Source: HLUCCA09 sp039822045
GTDB lineage: Bacteria; Pseudomonadota; Alphaproteobacteria; Rhodobacterales; Rhodobacteraceae
Direction of reading: 5' to 3'
NCBI GenBank assembly: GCA_039822045.1
Contig: JBCBMY010000022.1
Span: forward strand, 26,719 to 90,718
Length of the DNA stretch: 64,000 nucleotides
Shown here: in pieces, positions 16,900-24,156 of the stretch
How positions within the stretch are numbered: position 1 is the stretch's first letter
Layout: each line of letters starts with the position of its first letter
Notes under the pieces: model-generated
Seen by the model: only the letters and a program-made list of their open reading frames with translations
The model's database searches: none
Told to the model about the DNA's origin: nothing
Made by a program: the position numbers and the translations under genes

Positions 16900-17017
16900 G
16901 GGACAAGGGCGTCCCCCCGATCGCAGCGCCCCGCCGGATGGGGCTCTCCCGAGCAAGGTCGCTTGATCAGCCAGCGCGCAGCGTTTGCGCCTGCTGTTCT
17001 GCGACTTTCTGTGTTTT
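16900..17017 (+). promoter_or_regulatory. nrtA leader RNA with two ANTAR-type hexaloop hairpins and a candidate terminator
   Basis: Hairpin 1 (16900-16915) is GGGAC-AAGGGC-GTCCC. Hairpin 2 (16950-16965) is CGAGC-AAGGTC-GCTTG, with one G-U pair. Both have 5-bp stems and 6-base loops with A at position 1 and G at position 4, the known signature of ANTAR targets. Bases 16955-16962 of hairpin 2 can instead pair with 17001-17008 (8 bp, one G-U), enclosing a nested stem at 16972-16993 and followed by a T-rich run to 17017. Hairpin 2 and this terminator-like fold exclude each other, which fits NasT-mediated antitermination of nrtA. Folds were found by eye. Confidence 0.72.
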
Positions 17018-17063
17018 CAGGCGCCCTCTCCCGCATGCGCCCCCCGACAAAAGGACATCCCAG

Positions 17064-18434
17064 ATGACTTCCAGGCTGCTTCTCGCACTCGTCGCGTCCT
17101 CCGCCCTCACCGGCCCGCTCTCTGCCGAGATGCTGGACCTTGAAAAAGACGAACTGACATTCGGGTTCATCAAGCTGACGGACATGGCGCCGCTCGCCGT
17201 AGCCTATGAGCAGGGCTACTTCCTCGACGAAGGCCTGTTCGTGACGCTCGAAGCGCAGGCCAACTGGAAAGTCCTGTTGGATGGCGTAATCGACGGCCAA
17301 CTTGACGGCGCGCACATGCTGGCCGGTCAACCCCTGGCTGCGACGATCGGCTTCGGAACCGAAGCGCACATCATCACACCCTTCTCGATGGACCTGAACG
17401 GCAACGGCATCACCGTCTCGAACGACATCTGGGCACAGATGAAGGAGCACATCGAGCACGATGCCGAAGGCAAGCCGATCCATCCGATCAGCGCGTCGGC
17501 GCTAAAGCCAGTGGTCGAAGACTACCAGTCTCAAGGGATCCCGTTCAATATGGGCATGGTCTTCCCCGTCTCGACCCACAACTACGAACTGCGCTACTGG
17601 CTTGCCGCCGGCGGGCTCGAGCCGGGCTTTTACAGCCCCGAGAACATCACCGGCCAAATCGGCGCCGACGTGCTCCTCTCTGTGACGCCGCCGCCGCAGA
17701 TGCCTGCAACGCTCGAGGCCGGCACCATCTTCGGCTATTGCGTTGGCGAGCCATGGAACCAGCAAGCCGTCTTCAAGGGCATCGGGGTGCCCGTCATCAC
17801 CGACTACCAGATGTGGAAGAACAACCCCGAGAAGGTCTTCGGCATCACGGCGGAGTTTGCGGAGGAGAACCCCAACACAACGCTCGCGGTGGTGAAGGCG
17901 CTGATCCGCGCGGCGATCTGGCTTGACGAAAACGACAATGCCAACCGCCCCGAAGCTGTCGAGATCCTGTCGCGGCCCGAATATGTGGGCGCCGACTATG
18001 AGGTGATCGCGAACTCAATGACGGGCTTCTTCGAGTTCGAGAAGGGCGACAAGCGGGACATTCCCGACTTCAACGTGTTCTTCCGCTACAACGCGACCTA
18101 CCCGTTCTATTCCGACGCGATCTGGTATCTCACTCAGATGCGTCGCTGGGGTCAGATCGCAGAGGCCAAGCCCGACAGCTGGTACGACGAGGTCGCGAAG
18201 TCCGTCTACAAGCCCGACATCTACCTGGAAGCCGCGCGGATGCTTGTAGACGAAGGGCTGGCCAACGAGGCCGACTTTCCGTGGGACAGCGACGGTTACA
18301 AGACGCCGACACCGGCCGAAGATATCATCGACGGCATCTCCTATGACGCCCGCCAGCCCAACGCCTATCTCGACAGCCTTCCGATTGGCCTCAAGGGCGA
18401 TCAACGCGTTGTCGGAAACGAAGTCCAGGGCTGA
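17064..18434 (+). CDS. nrtA: Nitrate ABC transporter periplasmic binding protein NrtA
   Basis: The 456-residue protein captures nitrate in the periplasm for the NrtB permease. A signal peptide (about residues 1-21, ending LTGPLSA) precedes the NrtA/CmpA fold, with LTFGFIKLTDMAPLAVAYEQ, LDGAHMLAGQPLAATIGF and a GYCVGEPWNQQAVFKGIG segment parallel to NasS. ATG 17064 follows AAGGA at a good distance; a frame that opens at 16938 lies in the structured leader and is rejected. It is the first structural gene of the nitrate operon. Confidence 0.94.
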   Translation: MTSRLLLALVASSALTGPLSAEMLDLEKDELTFGFIKLTDMAPLAVAYEQGYFLDEGLFVTLEAQANWKVLLDGVIDGQLDGAHMLAGQPLAATIGFGTEAHIITPFSMDLNGNGITVSNDIWAQMKEHIEHDAEGKPIHPISASALKPVVEDYQSQGIPFNMGMVFPVSTHNYELRYWLAAGGLEPGFYSPENITGQIGADVLLSVTPPPQMPATLEAGTIFGYCVGEPWNQQAVFKGIGVPVITDYQMWKNNPEKVFGITAEFAEENPNTTLAVVKALIRAAIWLDENDNANRPEAVEILSRPEYVGADYEVIANSMTGFFEFEKGDKRDIPDFNVFFRYNATYPFYSDAIWYLTQMRRWGQIAEAKPDSWYDEVAKSVYKPDIYLEAARMLVDEGLANEADFPWDSDGYKTPTPAEDIIDGISYDARQPNAYLDSLPIGLKGDQRVVGNEVQG

Positions 18435-18441
18435 AATCTGA

Positions 18442-18496
18442 GGGACGGCGGGTACGGCGCTCGCTGCCGCGGCAGCGTCGCCCCGCCCGCCGTCCC
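18442..18496 (+). repeat. Long GC-rich hairpin between nrtA and nrtB
   Basis: An 11-bp perfect inverted repeat, GGGACGGCGGG at 18442-18452 and CCCGCCGTCCC at 18486-18496, encloses a second palindrome GCTGCCGCGGCAGC. It starts seven bases after the nrtA stop. There is no T-tract, so it is better read as an mRNA-stabilising or attenuating stem that lets the binding protein outnumber the permease. A smaller stem (CTTCC/GGAAG) follows near 18535-18550. Confidence 0.6.
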
Positions 18497-18594
18497 CGGC
18501 ACAGCCGCCAAAGGGATGGTGGGCGGGGCGATGCTTCCGGACCGGAAGCGAGCGTCGTCCCAGCATCCGCACCAACACCCATCGGAGCGCGAGT

Positions 18595-19674
18595 ATGACC
18601 GCCATCGATCCACAGAGCCTCAGCGACGACGCGGCCCGCGAGGCCCGTCGTGAACGGCTCTTCTCCCGTATCACGACCGCCGACCGGTGGTTCTCCATCT
18701 TGGGGCTTGCCTGGATTACCCCGATCCTTCGCGCCGCAGCGGGCGACAATCCCCGCGCGCAGGGCCGCGAAATCTGGCGTCTCCTTGGCATTCCTGTCCT
18801 TGCCATCCTGGGCTTCCTGTTGGTCTGGGGCACGCTGGCGCCCAAGGTCCAAACCTCGCTCGGTGCGGTCCCGGGACCGGCGCAGGTCTGGCACGAGGCG
18901 GTCAACCTGCACGAGGACGCACAAGCAAAGGCCGAAAGCCGCGCCGAGTTCGAAGCCAAGGTCGCGCAACTCAACGAGCGCCTGATCGCGCAGGGCAAAG
19001 AGCCCAAAGAGCGGGCCTATACCGGGGCGCCGAGCTACTACCAGCAGATCTGGACGTCGATCAAAACAGTCTTCTTCGGCTTCCTCATCGCTACGGTCAT
19101 TGCCGTGCCCCTAGGAATCTTGGCCGGGCTCTCACCGGCTGCCGCCGCCGCGATGAACCCGCTCATCCAAATCTTCAAACCAGTCTCACCGCTCGCCTGG
19201 CTCCCCATCGTCACGATGGTTGTTTCAGCCCTTTATGTGACCGATGACGGCTGGTTTGCGAAGTCATTCCTGAACTCGGCCATCACCGTGACACTCTGCT
19301 CGCTCTGGCCCACGCTCATCAACACCTCGCTCGGCGTCGCGTCCATCGACAAGGACCTCGTCAACGTCTCGAAAGTCCTCAAGATGGGCACCTGGACGAA
19401 GATCAGCAAACTCGTCCTGCCCTCGGCGCTGCCGCTCATCTTCACCGGCCTGCGCCTGTCGCTCGGCGTCGGCTGGATGGTGCTGATCGCCGCCGAGATG
19501 CTCGCGCAGAACCCAGGGCTCGGGAAGTTCGTCTGGGATGAGTTCCAGAACGGCTCCTCGCAGTCGCTCGCCAAGATCATGGTCGCAGTCTTCACCATCG
19601 GCATCATCGGCTTCCTGCTCGACCGCCTGATGTACGCGATCCAGTCCATGTTCACCTTCACGAACAACCGGTGA
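18595..19674 (+). CDS. nrtB: Nitrate ABC transporter permease NrtB
   Basis: NrtB forms the inner-membrane channel for nitrate. The 359-residue protein begins with about 55 cytoplasmic residues and a transmembrane helix at IPVLAILGFLLVWGTLAPK. A hydrophilic Lys/Glu-rich insert of about 60 residues follows. The permease domain from residue 150 has the EAA-like loop DLVNVSKVLKMGTWTKISKL and ILPSALPLIF-type helix. The insert is probably periplasmic and is longer than in cyanobacterial NrtB. Its stop lies six bases before the next start. Confidence 0.92.
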   Translation: MTAIDPQSLSDDAAREARRERLFSRITTADRWFSILGLAWITPILRAAAGDNPRAQGREIWRLLGIPVLAILGFLLVWGTLAPKVQTSLGAVPGPAQVWHEAVNLHEDAQAKAESRAEFEAKVAQLNERLIAQGKEPKERAYTGAPSYYQQIWTSIKTVFFGFLIATVIAVPLGILAGLSPAAAAAMNPLIQIFKPVSPLAWLPIVTMVVSALYVTDDGWFAKSFLNSAITVTLCSLWPTLINTSLGVASIDKDLVNVSKVLKMGTWTKISKLVLPSALPLIFTGLRLSLGVGWMVLIAAEMLAQNPGLGKFVWDEFQNGSSQSLAKIMVAVFTIGIIGFLLDRLMYAIQSMFTFTNNR

Positions 19675-19679
19675 TCCCC

Positions 19680-21374
19680 ATGAGCGTTCTCGAACTCAAA
19701 GGCGTCTCCAAAAGCTTCGGTGAGGGCACGAACCGCACCGACGTGCTCAAGGGGATCGACCTGAAAGTGGAGGAAGGCGAGTTTCTCGTCCTCCTCGGCT
19801 TCTCCGGCACCGGCAAGACAACGCTGATCAACCTGCTCGCAGGCCTTGAGACGCCCACGAAAGGCGAAGTGCGGTTCAAAGGCGCGCCGATCACAGGGCC
19901 CGGGCCCGAGCGAGGGGTGATCTTTCAGAGCTACTCGCTGATGCCGTGGTTGACAGTGAACGGGAATGTCGGCCTCGCGGTCGACACGCTCTTTCCCCGC
20001 CTCTCCCGCAAGGAGAAGGCGGACAAGGTCGACCACTACGTCAACATGGTGGGGCTCGGTCACGCAACGGGGCGGCGCCCCGCGGAGCTGTCGGGCGGAA
20101 TGCGCCAGCGGGTGAATGTGGCGCGCGCTTTGGCGATGAACCCCGAGACGCTGCTTCTGGACGAGCCGCTTTCAGCGCTCGACGCGCTGACCCGCGCCAA
20201 CCTCGCCGACGAGATCGAGCGGATCTGGGAGGCAGACAAGAAGACTTGCGTCCTGATCACCAACGATGTGGACGAGGCGATCTTGCTTGGCGACCGGATC
20301 ATCGCGCTGAACCCTGACGGGACCCTTGGCACAGAGTTCCCCGTCTCGCTTCCCCGCCCGCGCGAGCGCGGCGAGATGAACACCAACGAGACGTTCAAGC
20401 GCCTGCGCGCCGAAGTGACCGGCTACCTGATGGATGTCGGCATTGAGGCAAAGGTTGAGGGAACGAAGATCCTCCCCGATGTCACGCCGATCCATGGCGT
20501 GCCCACGGCCGTCGCCGACGCGCAGAAGGGGCTGCGCGCGGAGCGGTTCCTCGAATTCAGCCAGCTGCACAAAGTCTATCCAACGCCGAAGGGGCCGCTG
20601 ACTGTGGTCGAGGATTTTGAACTGAAGCTCGACAAGGGCGAGTTCATCTCGCTGATCGGCCATTCCGGCTGCGGCAAGTCCACGGTGCTGACCATGGCGG
20701 CCGGGCTGAACGCCATCTCGAAGGGCGCGATAAAGCTAGATGGGCGGCACGTGGAAGGGGCCGACCCCGAGCGCGCCGTCGTCTTCCAATCGCCTAACCT
20801 CTTTCCGTGGCTCACCGCCAAGCAGAACGTCGCGATAGGGGTCGACAAGGTCTATCCGCGGGCAAGCCGCCAGGAGCGGCAGGATGTGGTCGAGTACTAT
20901 CTCGAGCGCGTCGGACTGGCCGACGCGATGGACAAGCAGGCCGCGGACCTGTCGAACGGGATGAAGCAGCGGGTAGGCATCGCGCGCGCCTTTGCTTTGT
21001 CGCCCAAACTCCTCCTTCTCGATGAGCCCTTCGGCATGCTCGACAGCCTGACACGGTGGGAGCTGCAAGAGGTTCTTATGGAGGTCTGGTCCCGCACAAA
21101 GGTGACCGCGATTTGCGTCACCCATGATGTCGACGAGGCGATCCTCTTGGGCGACCGCGTGGTAATGATGACGAACGGGCCGCGGGCCACGATCGGGAAG
21201 ATCACCGACGTGAAGCTGGAACGCCCGCGCACCCGCAAGGCGCTTCTGGAGCATCCCGACTACTACGCCTACCGGCAGGAAGTGCTCGACTTCCTCGAGG
21301 AGTACGAACACGGCGCCAAGCCAAAGTCCAAGCCCAGCGCCGAAAAGCCTGCGGCGCAGATCGCGGCGGAGTGA
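19680..21374 (+). CDS. Nitrate ABC transporter: two ATPase domains fused in one protein (NrtC/NrtD-like)
   Basis: The 564-residue protein holds two complete nucleotide-binding domains. Domain 1 has Walker A GFSGTGKTT at 40-48, the LSGGMRQR signature and LLLDEPLSALD. Domain 2 has Walker A GHSGCGKST near 327, LSNGMKQR and LLLDEPFGMLD. In cyanobacteria these are separate NrtC and NrtD, with a NrtA-like regulatory domain on NrtC; here no such binding domain is present, so nitrate gating may differ. The second signature carries Asn for the usual Gly. ATG 19680 is chosen; GTG 19671 overlapping the nrtB stop is an alternative. Confidence 0.92.
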   Translation: MSVLELKGVSKSFGEGTNRTDVLKGIDLKVEEGEFLVLLGFSGTGKTTLINLLAGLETPTKGEVRFKGAPITGPGPERGVIFQSYSLMPWLTVNGNVGLAVDTLFPRLSRKEKADKVDHYVNMVGLGHATGRRPAELSGGMRQRVNVARALAMNPETLLLDEPLSALDALTRANLADEIERIWEADKKTCVLITNDVDEAILLGDRIIALNPDGTLGTEFPVSLPRPRERGEMNTNETFKRLRAEVTGYLMDVGIEAKVEGTKILPDVTPIHGVPTAVADAQKGLRAERFLEFSQLHKVYPTPKGPLTVVEDFELKLDKGEFISLIGHSGCGKSTVLTMAAGLNAISKGAIKLDGRHVEGADPERAVVFQSPNLFPWLTAKQNVAIGVDKVYPRASRQERQDVVEYYLERVGLADAMDKQAADLSNGMKQRVGIARAFALSPKLLLLDEPFGMLDSLTRWELQEVLMEVWSRTKVTAICVTHDVDEAILLGDRVVMMTNGPRATIGKITDVKLERPRTRKALLEHPDYYAYRQEVLDFLEEYEHGAKPKSKPSAEKPAAQIAAE

Positions 21375-21379
21375 CGGTC

Positions 21380-23818
21380 ATGACCAAGAAGCTCATCGTG
21401 ATCGGGGCGGGCATGGCCGCGGGTCGCCTGCTCGAACATGTCACCGACAACCAACCCGAGACGTGGGAAATCACGCTCTTTAACGCCGAGAAGCGCGGCA
21501 CCTACGATCGCATCATGCTGTCGCCCGTCTTGGCTGGCGACAGGACTTACCCCGAGATCGTCACCCATGACGACGCATGGTACGGTGAACGGGGCATCAC
21601 CACACGGTTTGGCGAGCGGGTGACGAACATCGACCGCGCCGCGCAAACCGTCACGGGTGAAGACGGCGTCGCCCTGCCCTACGACAAGCTGGTAATCGCC
21701 ACCGGCTCAAAGCCGTTCATGATCCCCCTGCCCGGTCATGACCTCGAAGGCGTCATCGCGTACCGCGATCTCGAGGACACCGAGCGCATGATGTCTCTCT
21801 CGCCCGGGCAAAGAGCGGTGGTCATAGGCGGCGGTCTGCTGGGCCTGGAAGCAGCCGCAGGAATGGCGGCCCGCGGGGTCGACGTCACCGTCGTGCATCT
21901 CATGGGCCACCTGATGGAGCGCCAGCTCGACGAGGCGGCCGGTTTTCTCTTGCGCAAGTCGCTCATCGACAAGGGCATCTCCATCCGCTGCTCGACCAAC
22001 TCCAAGGAGATCCTCGGCGAAAACGGACAGGTCCGGGCGCTCCGTCTCGACGATGGAACGGAACTGCCGTGCGACCTTCTGGTCATGGCCGTGGGTATCC
22101 GGCCGAGTACAGCACTCGCCAAGGCAGCGGGGCTGGCCGTCGGCAAAGGCATCCATGTCGACGATCAGATGGTGACGTCCGACGCCAACGTCCTCGCCAT
22201 CGGCGAGTGCGTTGAGCATAACGGCGCCCTCTTCGGCCTCGTGGCGCCGCTCTACGACCAAGCCAAGGTTGCTGCACAAACGCTTGCCGGACAGGACGCC
22301 GCGTTCGTTCAGAAGGAGCTCTCGACAAAGCTCAAGGTGACAGGGTGTGACCTTTTCTCGGCGGGCGACTTCCAAGGGGGAGAGGAAAGCGAAGACATCG
22401 TCTTCCGCGATCCGGCCCGTGGCGTCTACAAGCGCCTCGTCCTCCGAGAGAGCCGCATCATTGGCGCCGTCATGTATGGCGACACGGCGGACTCGGGCTG
22501 GTTCTTCGGCCTGATCCGCGACAAGACCGATATCTCGGAGATGCGCGACACGCTCATCTTCGGGCCGGCCTACCAGGGGGGCACCTCCGTGGACCCTATG
22601 GCGGCCGTTGCAGCCTTGCCGGATGAGGCAGAGATCTGCGGCTGCAACGGCGTCTGCAAGGGCCAGATCGTCTCCGCAATCGAAGGCGGCGCCACCGACC
22701 TCGGCGCTGTTCGCAGCACGACCAAAGCATCGGGCTCGTGTGGCACATGCACGGGGCTCGTGGAACAGCTCCTGTCGGTCACCCTAGGCGCGGACTATGC
22801 CGCGCCCGCCGCGCAACCCATGTGCGGCTGCACCGATCTCACGCATGAGGATGTGCGCCGCCTGATCAAATCGCAGGAGCTAAAAAGCATGCCCGCGGTC
22901 TGGCAGGCCGCCGCATTCAAAACGCCCGACGGCTGTCATGTCTGCCGCCCGGCATTGAACTACTATCTGCTGTCGGAGTGGCCGCAGGAATACCGCGATG
23001 ACCCGCAAAGCCGGTTCATCAACGAGCGCAAGCACGCGAACATTCAGAAAGACGGCACGTTTTCAGTCGTGCCGCGGATGTGGGGCGGGATCACAACGTC
23101 CGACGAATTGCGCGCGATCGCCGATGCGGCCGACAAGTACAACGTGCCGACCGTCAAGGTGACCGGTGGACAGAGGATCGATCTCTTGGGCGTCCGTGGC
23201 GAAGACCTGCCTGACATCTGGGCGGATCTCGGGCGTGCGGGCCTCGTCTCGGGCCATGCCTATTCCAAGGGCCTCCGCACGGTCAAAACCTGCGTCGGCA
23301 CCGATCATTGCCGGTTCGGCACGCAAGACAGCACCGGGCTTGGCATAAAGCTGGAAAAGGTGCTCTGGGGCTCCTGGACGCCCCACAAGGTCAAGCTCGC
23401 AGTGTCGGGCTGCCCCAGGAACTGCGCCGAGGCGACCTGCAAGGATGTGGGCGTCGTGTGCGTCGACAGCGGCTACCAGGTCGGCGTGGGTGGCGCCGCC
23501 GGCATGGACGTGAAGGAAACCGAACGCCTCGCCGATGTCCCGACCGAGCAGGAGGCGATCGACGTCACCGTCGCGTTCATCCAACTCTACCGCGAGAACG
23601 CCAAATACCTCGACCGTCCCTACAAGTGGATCGCCAAGGTCGGGCTCGACTGGGTCAAGGCCCGGGTGGTCGAGGATCTCGCTGAGCGCCAGCGCCTGAT
23701 TGACGCCTTCGCCCTCTCACAGTCGATCTACCAGAAAGACCCGTGGGCCGAGCACGCGCGCGACCGCGCCGAGAGCTTCCAGCCGCTGGCGTCGCTGCAT
23801 CAGGAGGCCGCCGAATGA
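21380..23818 (+). CDS. nirB: NAD(P)H-dependent assimilatory nitrite reductase large subunit NirB
   Basis: NirB reduces nitrite to ammonium with six electrons from NAD(P)H through FAD, [2Fe-2S], [4Fe-4S] and siroheme. The 812-residue protein has an N-terminal FAD motif (LIVIGAGMAAGRLLE) and an NAD(P)H motif (AVVIGGGLLGLEAA) near 145. A BFD-like [2Fe-2S] domain (ICGCNGVCKG...CGTC) lies around 415-455. The C-terminal siroheme/[4Fe-4S] motif has Cys638, 644, 678 and 682 (CX5C...CX3C). ATG 21380 is chosen over GTG 21371, which overlaps the preceding stop. It overlaps nirD by four bases. Confidence 0.96.
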   Translation: MTKKLIVIGAGMAAGRLLEHVTDNQPETWEITLFNAEKRGTYDRIMLSPVLAGDRTYPEIVTHDDAWYGERGITTRFGERVTNIDRAAQTVTGEDGVALPYDKLVIATGSKPFMIPLPGHDLEGVIAYRDLEDTERMMSLSPGQRAVVIGGGLLGLEAAAGMAARGVDVTVVHLMGHLMERQLDEAAGFLLRKSLIDKGISIRCSTNSKEILGENGQVRALRLDDGTELPCDLLVMAVGIRPSTALAKAAGLAVGKGIHVDDQMVTSDANVLAIGECVEHNGALFGLVAPLYDQAKVAAQTLAGQDAAFVQKELSTKLKVTGCDLFSAGDFQGGEESEDIVFRDPARGVYKRLVLRESRIIGAVMYGDTADSGWFFGLIRDKTDISEMRDTLIFGPAYQGGTSVDPMAAVAALPDEAEICGCNGVCKGQIVSAIEGGATDLGAVRSTTKASGSCGTCTGLVEQLLSVTLGADYAAPAAQPMCGCTDLTHEDVRRLIKSQELKSMPAVWQAAAFKTPDGCHVCRPALNYYLLSEWPQEYRDDPQSRFINERKHANIQKDGTFSVVPRMWGGITTSDELRAIADAADKYNVPTVKVTGGQRIDLLGVRGEDLPDIWADLGRAGLVSGHAYSKGLRTVKTCVGTDHCRFGTQDSTGLGIKLEKVLWGSWTPHKVKLAVSGCPRNCAEATCKDVGVVCVDSGYQVGVGGAAGMDVKETERLADVPTEQEAIDVTVAFIQLYRENAKYLDRPYKWIAKVGLDWVKARVVEDLAERQRLIDAFALSQSIYQKDPWAEHARDRAESFQPLASLHQEAAE

Positions 23819-24153
23819 CCACCTGGATCGATATTGGCCCGCTCGATGCCATCCCGCTACGCGGCGCACGCAAGGTGACGACGGCCCATGGCTGCGTCGC
23901 CGTGTTCCGCACGGCGGCAAACGAGGTTTTTGCGCTCGACAATGCCTGCCCCCACAAGGCCGGTCCGCTGGCTGAAGGCATTGTGCACAACCGTGCGGTC
24001 ACCTGCCCCCTCCACAACTGGGTGATCAGCCTCGAAAGCGGTGAAGTCTTAGGCTCCGATGAGGGGCAAGTTGCGACCTTTCCGGCCCGGGTGGAGGCGG
24101 GTCGTATCCTTCTGGATGCGGCGCGGCTCGTCGCGCGCCCTTCGGCGGCCTGA
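23815..24153 (+). CDS. nirD: Nitrite reductase small subunit NirD (Rieske-type)
   Basis: NirD is the 112-residue Rieske-fold partner of NirB. Unlike many NirD proteins that lack cluster ligands, this one keeps CPH (Cys45, His47) and CPLH (Cys64, His67), so it may hold a [2Fe-2S] cluster. ATG 23815 overlaps the nirB stop; an in-frame ATG 72 bases earlier lies inside nirB. nasA follows after three bases. Confidence 0.94.
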   Translation: MTTWIDIGPLDAIPLRGARKVTTAHGCVAVFRTAANEVFALDNACPHKAGPLAEGIVHNRAVTCPLHNWVISLESGEVLGSDEGQVATFPARVEAGRILLDAARLVARPSAA

Positions 24154-24156
24154 GCC

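Noticed and set aside
16938..17063. N-terminal extension of nrtA from an upstream ATG
   Set aside because: It would translate the structured leader; ATG 17064 has AAGGA upstream and begins a proper signal peptide.
18535..18552. CTTCC/GGAAG stem before nrtB, considered as an operator
   Set aside because: Short stem with a 5-base loop, no match to a known operator, and no second copy in the window.
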